From assembly GCA_030040495.1 (NCBI GenBank), contig JASHTP010000185.1, forward strand, positions 1-8,274: 8,274 nt of DNA. Reading direction: 5' to 3'. Below, in pieces: positions 1 through 6,994 of the stretch; position 1 is the stretch's first letter; each line of letters starts with the position of its first letter. The notes beneath the pieces are model-generated. The model had not been told where the DNA came from. It was given only the letters and a program-made list of their open reading frames with translations, and did no database searches. Source of the DNA: Alphaproteobacteria bacterium. Lineage in GTDB: Bacteria > Pseudomonadota > Alphaproteobacteria > ATCC43930 > CGMCC-115725. The position numbers and the translations under genes are program-made.

Positions 1-1
1 C

Positions 2-70
2 GTGCTCGGCGCGATCGAGCAATGCGGCGAGACCGTGGTGATCCTGGCGGCGGCTTCATGGGCGATCTGA
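2..70 (+). CDS. cobS: Adenosylcobinamide-GDP ribazoletransferase (cobalamin synthase), C-terminal end only
   Basis: Only the last 22 codons are present, entering from the left edge and ending at TGA 68-70. The readable tail begins VLGAIEQCGE and continues as a hydrophobic stretch (VVILAAASWAI). This matches the usual end of the CobS/CobV family, where a G-D-x-L-G-A motif precedes the last membrane helix; base 1 (c) is compatible with the third base of the expected Asp codon. The enzyme is an integral inner-membrane protein that joins alpha-ribazole(-5'-phosphate) to adenosylcobinamide-GDP. The next gene, a probable alpha-ribazole phosphatase, starts inside this one (13-nt overlap), which supports the assignment and suggests translational coupling. 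In Pseudomonas denitrificans nomenclature this gene is cobV; it is not the cobaltochelatase subunit also called CobS. The identification rests on a short tail plus gene context. Confidence 0.8.
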   Translation: MLGAIEQCGETVVILAAASWAI

Positions 71-696
71 CGCGGTGGTGGTGGGTGCGTCACGCGCCGG
101 TGACGGTCAATGACGGCCGCTGCTACGGCCAGACCGACCATCCCTGCGACGTCAGCGACACCGCCGCCTTTGCCGCTCTGGCGCAGCGCCTGCCGAAAGA
201 CGCGGTCTGGGTGACGAGCCCGCTGCTGCGCACCCACATGACGGCATCCGGCATCGTCCGCGCCGGGCTGCCCGGCCCCGATCCTATCCCCGGCCCCGGC
301 GTGCTGGTCGAGCCCGACCTCATCGAGCAGCATTTCGGCGAATGGCAGGGCCGCACCTACGCCGAGCTCGCCCGGCTCAACGGCAATCTCTGGCCGCGCT
401 TCTGGCTCGCGCCGGCGCACGAGGCGCCGCCCGGCGGCGAGAGCTTCGTCCAGCTGCTGGAGCGCGCGCACCCCGCCATCGCGCGGCTGTCGCGCGAGCA
501 TGCCGGGCGCGACATCATCGCCGTCACCCATGGCGGCACCATCCGCGCGGCGCTGGCGCTGGCGCTCGGGCTGGCGCCCGAAGCGGCGCTGGCGCTGACC
601 ATCGACAATCTGTCGCTGACGCGAATCGAATATTTCCCCGGCGCCGACGCCGCGCATCCCTGGCGCGTCACGGCGGTGAATTTGCCGGCCGCGTGA
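58..696 (+). CDS. cobC: Histidine phosphatase family protein, probable alpha-ribazole phosphatase (CobC-type)
   Basis: A 212-residue cytoplasmic protein of the histidine (phosphoglycerate-mutase-like) phosphatase family. Visible active-site elements are the N-terminal R11-H12 (in VRHAP, where most relatives have RHG), R58 in SPLLRT, E90 in LIEQHFGEWQG and H158 in VTHGGTIRAAL. H12 would be the phosphorylated residue. The early GQTD segment and the FGEWQG segment are typical of alpha-ribazole phosphatase-like members, which remove the 5'-phosphate in nucleotide-loop assembly. I chose ATG 58 because it lies 13 nt inside the end of cobS, has a GGCGG-like ribosome site a few bases upstream, and leaves a normal short lead to the RH motif. 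An in-frame ATG at 22 would add 12 non-conserved residues. In alphaproteobacteria the symbol cobC is also used for an unrelated aminotransferase-like decarboxylase. The family is certain; the exact substrate is inferred from neighbours. Confidence 0.85.
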   Translation: MGDLTRWWWVRHAPVTVNDGRCYGQTDHPCDVSDTAAFAALAQRLPKDAVWVTSPLLRTHMTASGIVRAGLPGPDPIPGPGVLVEPDLIEQHFGEWQGRTYAELARLNGNLWPRFWLAPAHEAPPGGESFVQLLERAHPAIARLSREHAGRDIIAVTHGGTIRAALALALGLAPEAALALTIDNLSLTRIEYFPGADAAHPWRVTAVNLPAA

Positions 697-700
697 CGGG

Positions 701-793
701 GTCGTCAGTTCTCGGTTTTCAGTTGTCGGTGTCCCAGGCATCGCGCCGGCCGAACTGATAACTGACAACTGTCGACTCCCGAAAACTGACGAC
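701..793 (+). repeat. Imperfect inverted repeat built from 7-bp units, between the phosphatase gene and the riboswitch
   Basis: The left arm reads as consecutive heptads gtcagtt, ctcggtt, ttcagtt, gtcggtg (704-731). The right arm reads aactgat, aactgac, aactgtc, gactccc (753-780), then aactgac, gactccc (784-797). The arms are reverse complements: 701-710 pairs perfectly with 784-793 (10 bp), and 720-727 pairs perfectly with 764-771 (8 bp), leaving a GC-rich centre at about 732-752. The local composition (many A and T) is unlike the surrounding GC-rich DNA. It follows the phosphatase stop by only 4 nt, so its transcript could fold into a long hairpin that protects or ends the upstream mRNA. 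No T-tract follows it, so a standard intrinsic terminator is not supported. It resembles short tandemly repeated repeats or REP-like palindromes in style; I cannot name the family. Confidence 0.7.
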
Positions 794-804
794 TCCCCCC
801 TCCC

Positions 805-833
805 TGGCGCCCCGCCGCTTGCCGTGCTAGCGT
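805..833 (+). promoter_or_regulatory. Candidate promoter (extended -10) for the riboswitch-cobU operon
   Basis: TGCTAGCGT at 825-833 fits an extended -10 pattern (TGnTAnnnT). It would place the transcription start near 839-841, right at the first base of the riboswitch P1 stem. The possible -35 at 805-810 (TGGCGC) is poor, and TTGCCG at 819-824 is too close to serve that -10. A promoter must exist between the phosphatase gene and the riboswitch if the operon is independently transcribed, but this exact placement is a guess from weak motifs. Confidence 0.3.
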
Positions 834-838
834 CGGCA

Positions 839-990
839 CGCGACGAGACAGGGAAGTCCGGTGCGATGCCGGCGCTGCCCCCGCAACTGTAAGCGGCGAG
901 ATCGCGGCACGAGAGAGCCACTGGCCGGGGCAAGCCGGCCGGGAAGGCGCTGCGATCGACGACCCCGAGCCAGGAGACCTCCTCGTCGCG
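839..990 (+). promoter_or_regulatory. Cobalamin riboswitch (B12 element) upstream of cobU
   Basis: The conserved core is present in order: AGGGAA at 850-855; CCGG/CCGG pairing at 858-861 and 869-872; the L5-like run around 875-882; CAACTGTAAGCGG at 884-896; GCCACTGG at 917-924; a hairpin with a perfect 6-bp stem (923-928 with 935-940); GGGAAGGC at 941-948; and the B12 box AGCCAGGAGACC at 968-979. The element is closed by a perfect 9-bp P1 stem, CGCGACGAG 839-847 with CTCGTCGCG 982-990. It would bind a cobalamin, usually adenosylcobalamin, and lower expression of the downstream genes when cobalamin is plentiful. It ends only 12 nt before the first ATG of cobU. No terminator with a U-run follows, so control is more likely at translation or through Rho than by intrinsic termination. 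Identification is strong; the mode of control is inferred. Confidence 0.95.
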
Positions 991-1002
991 CTGTTGCAAC
1001 CG

Positions 1003-1593
1003 ATGATCCTCGGGCGGAGGAGCGTCCTGCCGGAACGAGTCGATCCCGCTTTTCCTGCCGCGTCGGCGACGCGCCTGCCGCGCATCGGCCTGGTGCTGGG
1101 CGGCGCGCGCTCGGGCAAGAGCCGCTATGCCGAGGCGCTGATCGCAGGCGCGTCGGCGCGCGCGCTCTATCTCGCCACCGCCGAGCCGCGCGACGAAGAG
1201 ATGGCGGAGCGCATCCGCCGCCATCGCGCCCGGCGCGGCCGCTCCTGGGAGACGCTCGAAGAGCCGCTGGCGCTGGCGGAGAGCCTCCGCCGCGAGAGCC
1301 GCGCCGGGCGGCCGATCCTGGTCGATTGCCTCACCCTCTGGCTCGCGAACCTGCTGCAGGCCGGCCGCGCGCTCGAGCGCGAGATCGATGGCCTCGTCGC
1401 GGCGCTGCCGCGCCTTGCCGGCCCCGTCGTCTTCGTCGCCAACGAGGTCGGGCTCGGCATCGTGCCGGAGAACGCGCTCGCCCGCGATTTCCGCGACCAT
1501 GCCGGCCGGCTCAACCAGGCCGTCGCCGCCTGCGCCGAGCGCGTCGTCTTCGTCGCCGCCGGCTTGCCGCTGGTGCTGAAGGAGACGGGCTGA
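1003..1593 (+). CDS. cobU: Bifunctional adenosylcobinamide kinase / adenosylcobinamide-phosphate guanylyltransferase (CobU/CobP)
   Basis: A 196-residue cytoplasmic enzyme that phosphorylates adenosylcobinamide and then transfers GMP to give adenosylcobinamide-GDP, the substrate of the cobalamin synthase encoded just upstream. Visible features are the P-loop GGARSGKS (33-40), YLATAEPRDEEMAERI with H74 just after it (the position equivalent to the guanylylated His of CobU), VDCLTLWLANLL (108-119), NEVGLGIVP (147-155) and GRLNQAVA followed by VFVAAGLPLVLK near the end. It is known as cobP in Pseudomonas denitrificans. Start choice is uncertain. ATG 1003 is the first ATG but has no Shine-Dalgarno; TTG 994 is even nearer the riboswitch; a GGAGG at 1016-1020 instead favours initiation near 1027 (CTG). 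Relatives usually have only a few residues before the P-loop strand, so the first 20-25 residues may not be translated. The stop TGA overlaps the cobW ATG by 1 nt. Confidence 0.93.
   Translation: MILGRRSVLPERVDPAFPAASATRLPRIGLVLGGARSGKSRYAEALIAGASARALYLATAEPRDEEMAERIRRHRARRGRSWETLEEPLALAESLRRESRAGRPILVDCLTLWLANLLQAGRALEREIDGLVAALPRLAGPVVFVANEVGLGIVPENALARDFRDHAGRLNQAVAACAERVVFVAAGLPLVLKETG
1008..1022 (+). promoter_or_regulatory. Possible riboswitch expression platform: hairpin carrying a Shine-Dalgarno, with a loop complementary to L5
   Basis: CCTC 1008-1011 can pair with GAGG 1017-1020 around a GGGCG loop (1012-1016). The loop can pair with UGCCC at 876-880 in the L5 region of the riboswitch (four Watson-Crick pairs plus one G-U), as expected of the L5-L13 kissing interaction of cobalamin riboswitches. 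The 3' arm and following bases (GGAGGAG, 1016-1022) form the only strong Shine-Dalgarno-like sequence near the start of cobU. Ligand-stabilised kissing would hide it. The hairpin is short and was found by eye, so confidence is limited. Confidence 0.4.
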
Positions 1594-2618
1594 TGCGCCG
1601 GATCCCCGCCACCATCGTCACCGGCTTTCTCGGCGCCGGCAAGACCAGCCTCGTCCGTCATCTCCTCGCCCATGCCGGCGGCAGGCGCATCGCCCTCGTC
1701 ATCAACGAGTTCGGCGAGCTCGGCATCGACCGCGAGCTGCTGCTCGGCTGCGGCGACGCCGGCTGCGGCGAGGCCGACGTGATCGAGCTCGCCAATGGCT
1801 GCATCTGCTGCACCGTCGCCGAGGATTTCCTGCCGACCATCGAGCGCCTGCTGGCGCGGCCGCAGCCGCCCGAGCACATCGTCATCGAGACCTCGGGGCT
1901 CGCTCTGCCGAAGCCGCTGGTGCAGGCCTTCGCCTGGCCCGAGGTCAAGGCGCGCGCCACCGTCGACGGCGTCGTCGCGGTGATCGACGCGGCGGCGCTG
2001 GCGGCGGGCCGCTTCGCCGCCGATCCCGAAGCACTCGCGGCGCAGCGCGCCGCCGATCCCGCGCTCGATCACGACAACCCGCTCGAGGAGGTGTTCGGCG
2101 ACCAGCTCGCCTGCGCCGATCTCGTCGTGCTCAACAAGACCGACCTGCTGGCGCCGGCGGCGCTCGACGAGGCCGAGTGCCAGGTGCGCGCGCGGCTGCG
2201 CCCGGCGGTGAAGCTGCTGCGCGCCGAGGCGGGTGCCGTGCCGCCGGCGCTGCTGCTCGGCCTCGCCGCCGCCGCCGAGGAGGATCTCGCCGCGCGGCCG
2301 TCGCAGCACGATCTCGCCGGCACGCACGACCACGAGGATTTCGAGAGCTTCGTCGTGGCGCGCGGGCCGATCGCCGATCCCGCCGGCTTCCTCGAGCGCG
2401 TCGGCGCCGTCATCGCCGCGCACGACGTGCTCCGCCTCAAGGGCTTCCTCGACGTCCCCGGCAAGGAGTTCCGCCAGGTGGTGCAGGGCGTCGGCGCGCG
2501 GCTGCAGCACTATTTCGACCGGCCCTGGCGCGCCGGCGAGGAGCGCCTGACCCGCCTCGTCGTCATCGGCCGCAAAGGCCTCGACCGCGCCGCGATCGCC
2601 GCGGCGCTCGGCGGATGA
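1593..2618 (+). CDS. cobW: CobW, G3E-family GTPase, cobalt metallochaperone for cobaltochelatase
   Basis: A 341-residue cytoplasmic GTPase of the G3E/COG0523 family. Motifs in order are Walker A GFLGAGKTS (11-19), the metal-binding GCICC motif (C70, C72, C73 of CxCC), ETSGL (99-103, Walker B region) and NKTD (181-184, guanine specificity). A THDHEDFESF segment (244-253) opens the C-terminal CobW domain, which runs to about residue 335. Two further cysteines (C53, C58) precede the CxCC motif, as in other CobW proteins linked to cobN. CobW is understood to bind Co(II) with Mg-GTP and deliver it to the aerobic chelatase; its position directly before cobN fits that role and separates it from the zinc-related COG0523 proteins. 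Its ATG shares one base with the cobU stop (TGATG), so translation is likely coupled. All key residues are intact. Confidence 0.96.
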   Translation: MRRIPATIVTGFLGAGKTSLVRHLLAHAGGRRIALVINEFGELGIDRELLLGCGDAGCGEADVIELANGCICCTVAEDFLPTIERLLARPQPPEHIVIETSGLALPKPLVQAFAWPEVKARATVDGVVAVIDAAALAAGRFAADPEALAAQRAADPALDHDNPLEEVFGDQLACADLVVLNKTDLLAPAALDEAECQVRARLRPAVKLLRAEAGAVPPALLLGLAAAAEEDLAARPSQHDLAGTHDHEDFESFVVARGPIADPAGFLERVGAVIAAHDVLRLKGFLDVPGKEFRQVVQGVGARLQHYFDRPWRAGEERLTRLVVIGRKGLDRAAIAAALGG

Positions 2619-2625
2619 GCGGCCC

Positions 2626-5600
2626 ATGCACCTCCTAGCCGCCGAGCCCGGCACCATCGCCGACGGCGCCGCCGCGGTCGATCTCGGCCAGACGCCGGGC
2701 GACATCGTCGTGCTGTCGGCGGCGGACAGCGAGATATCCTGCCTCGCCGCTTCGCAGCGCCGCCTCGTCGCGGGCGATCCCTCCTGGCCGAGCCTGCGTC
2801 TCGCCAGCCTGCTGCGGCTCGGCCACCATTACTCCGTCGACCGCTACGCCGAGACGGTGCTGGGCAAGGCGCGGCTCGTCGTCGTGCGGCTGCTCGGCGG
2901 CAGCGCCTATTGGCGCTACGGCGTCGAGCGCCTCGCCGCGCTCGCGCGCGACGGCGGGCCGCTTCTGGCGCTGCTCCCCGGCGACGACCAGCCCGACGCC
3001 GAGCTCGCCCGGCTCTCGACCGTGCCGGCCGAGGCGGCGCATCGCCTGTGGCGCCATCTTGCCGAGGGCGGCGCCGGCAATGCCGAGCAGTTCCTGCGCT
3101 ACGCCGCGAGCCTGATCGGCCGCGCCGCTCCCTGGCGCGAGCCGGCGCCGCTGCTCCATGCCGGGCTTTATTGGCCGGGCCGCGCGCAGATCTCGCTCGC
3201 GGAGCTGCGCCAGGAGTGGCAGAAGGAGGCGCCGGTCGCCGCCCTCCTCTTCTACCGCGCGCTGGTGCAGGCGGGGAACCTCGCGGCGATCGACGCGCTG
3301 ATCGCGGCGCTGGCGGCGCGCGGGCTCAGTCCGCTGCCGCTTTTCGCGCTGTCGCTCAGGGATCCGCAATCCGCGGCGATCCTCGGCGCGGCGCTCGCCG
3401 AGGCGCCGCCCGACATCGTCCTGAACGGCACCGGCTTCGCCGTCGCGACGCCGGGCGAGGCGCACCGCGCCGGGCTCTTCGACGCGGCGGACTGCCCGGT
3501 GCTGCAGGTGATCTTCGCCGGCGGCGACGAGACGGCCTGGCGCCGCGGCACGCGCGGCCTCGACGCCCGCGACATCGCCATGAACGTGGCGCTGCCGGAG
3601 GTCGACGGCCGCATCATCACCCGCGCCGTCTCGTTCAAATCCGCGGCGCGGCGCGATCCCCTGACCGAGACCGAGCTGGTCGAGTACCGGCCGGTCGCCG
3701 ACCGTGTCGGCTTCGTCGCCGAGCTCGCGCGCAACTGGGCGCGGCTCAGGCGCACGCCCGAAGCGGAGCGACGCATCGCGCTGGTGCTGGCGAACTATCC
3801 CCATCGCGACGGCCGCATCGGCAACGGCGTCGGCCTCGACACGCCGGCTTCCGCGATCGCGCTGCTGCGCGCGCTGAAGGCGGCAGGCTACCGGGTCGAG
3901 GACATTCCCGAGGACGGCGACGCGCTCGTCCGCCGGCTCCTCGCCGGTCCCACCAATGCCGGCCGCGCCCGCCCGGCCGAAGAGAGCTTCCCGCGCAGCG
4001 ACTACGCCGCCTGCTTCGCCACGCTGCCGCGCGCGGCGCAGGACAAGGTGGCGGAGCGCTGGGGCGCGCCCGAGCGCGATCCCGGCTTCCGCGAGAGCCG
4101 GCTCGATTGCGGCAGCTTCGCCATCCCCGCCATCCGCTGCGGCAATGTCGCGGTCGCGATCCAGCCCTCGCGCGGCTACGACATCGATCCCGCCTCGACA
4201 TATCACGCGCCCGACCTGGTGCCGCCGCATGGGTATCTCGCCTTCTACGCCTGGATCGCCGACGGGCTGCGCGCGCACGCCGTGGTGCATCTCGGCAAGC
4301 ACGGCAATCTCGAGTGGCTGCCGGGCAAGGCGCTGGCGCTGTCGGCGGAGTGCTTTCCCGAGGCGGCGCTCGGGCCGCTGCCGCACCTCTATCCCTTCAT
4401 CGTCAACGATCCCGGCGAAGGCAGCCAGGCCAAGCGCCGCGCCCAGGCGGTGATCGTCGATCACCTGACGCCGCCGCTCACCCGCGCCGAAAGCTACGGC
4501 CGGCTTGCCGAGCTGGAGCGCCTCGTCGACGAATATTACGAGGCGGCCGGCAGCGACCCGCGCCGGATCGCCTTGCTGCGCGGCCAGATCCTGGAGCTGT
4601 TGCGCGCCACCGGCCTCGACCGCGATTGCGGCATCGCCGCGGGCGAGGCCGACGCGGCGTCGCTCGCCAAGCTCGACGCCTATCTCTGCGAGCTGAAGGA
4701 GATGCAGATCCGCGACGGGCTGCACATCTTCGGCCGCGCGCCTGAGGGCGACCAGCTCGTCGATCTCCTCGTGGCGCTGGCGCGGCCGCCGCGCGGGCCC
4801 GCGCCCGAGCAGGCCTCGCTCACCCGCGCGCTCGCCGAGGATCTCGGTCTCGGCTTCGACCCGCTCGCCGCCGAGCCGGGCGCGCCCTGGACCGGAGAGC
4901 GCCCGCACGTGCTTGCCGGCGGCGCCCCCTGGCGCAGCGCCGGCGACACGGTGGAGCGCCTCGAGCTGCTGGCGCGGCAGCTCGTCGCCGGCGCCTACGC
5001 GCCCGAGCGCTCCTGGACGCGGACGCGCGCCGTGCTCGGCTGGATCGAGACGAGCCTCAGGCCGGCGGTCGAAGCCTGCGGCAAGGCCGAGCTTCAGGGC
5101 CTGCTCGCCGGGCTCGCCGGCCGCTTCGTCGCGCCCGGCCCGTCGGGCGCGCCGACGCGCGGCCGGCCCGAGGTGCTGCCCACCGGCCGCAATTTCTACT
5201 CGCTCGACACGCGCGCCGTGCCGACGCCGGCGGCCTGGCAGCTCGGCTGGAAGTCGGCGCAGCTCCTGGTCGAGCGCCACGCGCAGGAGCAGGGCAGCTA
5301 TCCCCGCCGCCTGGCGCTCTCCGCCTGGGGGACGTCCAACATGCGCACCGGCGGCGACGACGTGGCGCAGGCGCTGGCGCTGATCGGGGTGCGGCCGCAA
5401 TGGGAGGCGAAGAGCGGCCGCGTCGCCGGCTTCGAGATCCTGCCGGCCGGGCTGCTCGACCGGCCGCGGGTCGACGTCACCTTGCGCGTCTCGGGCTTCT
5501 TCCGCGACGCCTTCCCCAACCTCGTCGCCCTCGTCGACAGCGCCGCGCGCGCGGTGGCTTCGCTCGACGAGCCGGCCGAGATCAATCCGCTCGCCGCGCG

Positions 5601-6372
5601 CGTCAAGGCCGATCGCGCCCGGCTCGAATCCGCGGGCGTGCCGGCGGCGGAGGCCGAGCGCCGCGCCTCCTATCGCGTCTTCGGTTCGAAGCCCGGCGCC
5701 TATGGCGCGGGACTGCAGGCGCTCATCGACGAGCGCGGCTGGCGCGACGAGCGCGATCTCGCCGAGGCCTATCTCGCCTGGGGCGGCTATGCCTATGGCG
5801 CCGGCGCGGAGGGCGCCGCCGAGCACGGCCTCTTCCGCGAGCGGCTCGCCGGCGTCGAGGCGGTGGTGCAGAACCAGGACAATCGCGAGCACGATCTGCT
5901 CGACAGCGACGACTATTACCAGTTCGAGGGCGGGCTCGCCGTCGCCGTGCGCCATCTCGCCGGCGCCGCGCCGGTCTCCTATCACAACGACCATTCGCGG
6001 CCGGCGAACCCGCGCATCCGCACCCTCGAGGACGAGGTGGCGCGCATCGTCCATGCCCGCGCCGTCAACCCGAAATGGCTCAAGGGCGTGATGCGCCACG
6101 GCTACAAGGGCGGCTTCGAGATGGCGGCGACGGTCGACTATCTCTTCGCCTTCGCCGCCACCGCCCGCTGCGTCAGGGATCACCATTTCGACGCGGTCTG
6201 CGACGCCTATCTCGGCGACGAGGCGGTGCGGGACTTCCTCGCCGCGCACAATCCCGACGCGCTCGCCGAGATCGCGCAACGCCTCGGCGAGGCGATCGAC
6301 CGCGGACTGTGGAAGCCGCAGCGCAACAGCCTGCGCGACCGGCTCGACCAGCTTGCCGCGAGGAAGCCATGA
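2626..6372 (+). CDS. cobN: Cobaltochelatase large subunit CobN (aerobic pathway)
   Basis: A 1248-residue protein, full length for CobN. It is the large, porphyrin-type substrate-binding subunit of the ATP-dependent chelatase that inserts Co(II) into hydrogenobyrinate a,c-diamide; the CobS and CobT AAA+ partners are not encoded here. Signatures include the start MHLLAAEPGT, HLGKHGNLEWLPGK (555-568, with H555, H559 and E563 as probable metal or active-site residues), PTGRNFYSLD (852-861), SAWGTSNMRTGGDD (899-912), DSDDYYQFEGG (1093-1103) and the C-terminal WKPQRNSLRDRL. This domain is shared with the magnesium chelatase H subunit, but context and the CobN-like ends favour cobalt. ATG 2626 lies 7 nt after the cobW stop with a GGATGAG-like ribosome site. 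The final TGA overlaps the cobO ATG (ATGA). No frameshift or internal stop is present. A long open frame on the opposite strand is a composition artefact. Confidence 0.97.
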   Translation: MHLLAAEPGTIADGAAAVDLGQTPGDIVVLSAADSEISCLAASQRRLVAGDPSWPSLRLASLLRLGHHYSVDRYAETVLGKARLVVVRLLGGSAYWRYGVERLAALARDGGPLLALLPGDDQPDAELARLSTVPAEAAHRLWRHLAEGGAGNAEQFLRYAASLIGRAAPWREPAPLLHAGLYWPGRAQISLAELRQEWQKEAPVAALLFYRALVQAGNLAAIDALIAALAARGLSPLPLFALSLRDPQSAAILGAALAEAPPDIVLNGTGFAVATPGEAHRAGLFDAADCPVLQVIFAGGDETAWRRGTRGLDARDIAMNVALPEVDGRIITRAVSFKSAARRDPLTETELVEYRPVADRVGFVAELARNWARLRRTPEAERRIALVLANYPHRDGRIGNGVGLDTPASAIALLRALKAAGYRVEDIPEDGDALVRRLLAGPTNAGRARPAEESFPRSDYAACFATLPRAAQDKVAERWGAPERDPGFRESRLDCGSFAIPAIRCGNVAVAIQPSRGYDIDPASTYHAPDLVPPHGYLAFYAWIADGLRAHAVVHLGKHGNLEWLPGKALALSAECFPEAALGPLPHLYPFIVNDPGEGSQAKRRAQAVIVDHLTPPLTRAESYGRLAELERLVDEYYEAAGSDPRRIALLRGQILELLRATGLDRDCGIAAGEADAASLAKLDAYLCELKEMQIRDGLHIFGRAPEGDQLVDLLVALARPPRGPAPEQASLTRALAEDLGLGFDPLAAEPGAPWTGERPHVLAGGAPWRSAGDTVERLELLARQLVAGAYAPERSWTRTRAVLGWIETSLRPAVEACGKAELQGLLAGLAGRFVAPGPSGAPTRGRPEVLPTGRNFYSLDTRAVPTPAAWQLGWKSAQLLVERHAQEQGSYPRRLALSAWGTSNMRTGGDDVAQALALIGVRPQWEAKSGRVAGFEILPAGLLDRPRVDVTLRVSGFFRDAFPNLVALVDSAARAVASLDEPAEINPLAARVKADRARLESAGVPAAEAERRASYRVFGSKPGAYGAGLQALIDERGWRDERDLAEAYLAWGGYAYGAGAEGAAEHGLFRERLAGVEAVVQNQDNREHDLLDSDDYYQFEGGLAVAVRHLAGAAPVSYHNDHSRPANPRIRTLEDEVARIVHARAVNPKWLKGVMRHGYKGGFEMAATVDYLFAFAATARCVRDHHFDAVCDAYLGDEAVRDFLAAHNPDALAEIAQRLGEAIDRGLWKPQRNSLRDRLDQLAARKP

Positions 6373-6992
6373 GCGAGCCCGCCGAGAGCGAAGCGGAGAT
6401 CAACCGCCGCCACGCCGAGAAGATGGCGAAGCGCAAGGCGGCGCGCGCCCGGATGCTCGCCACCAAGACCGAGGAGCGCGGCCTCGTCATCCTCCATACC
6501 GGCACCGGCAAGGGCAAATCGACCGCCGCCTTCGGCATGGTGATGCGCTGCCTCGGCCATGGCATGCGCGTCGGCATCGTGCAGTTCGTCAAGGGCGCCT
6601 GGGAGACCGGCGAGCGCCAGGTGCTGGCGCGCTTTCCCGATCTCGTCACCTGCCGCGCCATGGGCGAGGGCTTCACCTGGGAGACGCAGGACCGCGCCCG
6701 CGACGTCGCCGCGGCGCGCGCCGCCTGGGAGCAGGCCAAGGCGATGATCGCCGATCCTGCCTATCGCCTGGTGCTGCTCGACGAGCTCAACATCGTGCTG
6801 CGCTACGATTATCTGCCGGTCGCCGAGGTGGCGGAGACGCTGCGCGCGAAGCCGCGCGACCTGCATGTCGTCGTCACCGGCCGCAACGCCAAACCCGAGC
6901 TGATCGAGATCGCTGACCTCGTCACCGAGATGACCTTGGTGAAGCACCCCTTCCGCAGCGGCGTCAAGGCGCAGAAGGGGATCGAGTTCTGA
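6369..6992 (+). CDS. cobO: Cob(I)yrinic acid a,c-diamide adenosyltransferase (CobO/BtuR type)
   Basis: A 207-residue cytoplasmic ATP:corrinoid adenosyltransferase that places the 5'-deoxyadenosyl group on the reduced cobalt of the corrinoid, after cobalt insertion and before the amidations by CobQ. Visible motifs are a charged N-terminal helix (about 5-30), the P-loop GTGKGKST (45-52), VQFVKGAWETGE (71-82), GEGFTWETQD (99-108), the Walker B-like VLLDELN (135-141), VVVTGRNA (167-174) and the C-terminal VKHPFRSGVKAQKGIEF. These are diagnostic of the CobO/CobA/BtuR family, distinct from PduO and EutT enzymes. The ATG overlaps the cobN stop by 4 nt, with AGGA at 6361-6364 as ribosome site. The gene is intact and of normal length. 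Confidence 0.97.
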   Translation: MSEPAESEAEINRRHAEKMAKRKAARARMLATKTEERGLVILHTGTGKGKSTAAFGMVMRCLGHGMRVGIVQFVKGAWETGERQVLARFPDLVTCRAMGEGFTWETQDRARDVAAARAAWEQAKAMIADPAYRLVLLDELNIVLRYDYLPVAEVAETLRAKPRDLHVVVTGRNAKPELIEIADLVTEMTLVKHPFRSGVKAQKGIEF

Positions 6993-6994
6993 GC

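Noticed and set aside
701..800. Intrinsic (Rho-independent) terminator after the phosphatase gene
   Set aside because: The inverted repeat could form a long hairpin, but the 3' side is followed by a C-run rather than T residues, so the defining U-tract is missing.
861..1592. Plus-strand extension of the cobW frame upstream through the riboswitch and cobU
   Set aside because: The first part translates to arginine-rich sequence in the cobU +1 frame and in the riboswitch core. The conserved CobW protein starts at ATG 1593 (MRRIPATIVTGFLGAGKT), so the upstream part is only an absence of stops and not a fusion.
1167..2705. Open frame of 512 codons on the minus strand across cobU and cobW
   Set aside because: Low-complexity translation with no family motifs; it spans two well-supported genes and their junction, as a GC-driven artefact does.
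2635..6279. Open frame of 1214 codons on the minus strand opposite cobN
   Set aside because: Its translation is dominated by R, G, A, E and D with no recognisable domain, and it lies in a fixed register against an intact, strongly conserved cobN. In DNA this GC-rich, stop codons are rare on the opposite strand, so such long shadows are expected.
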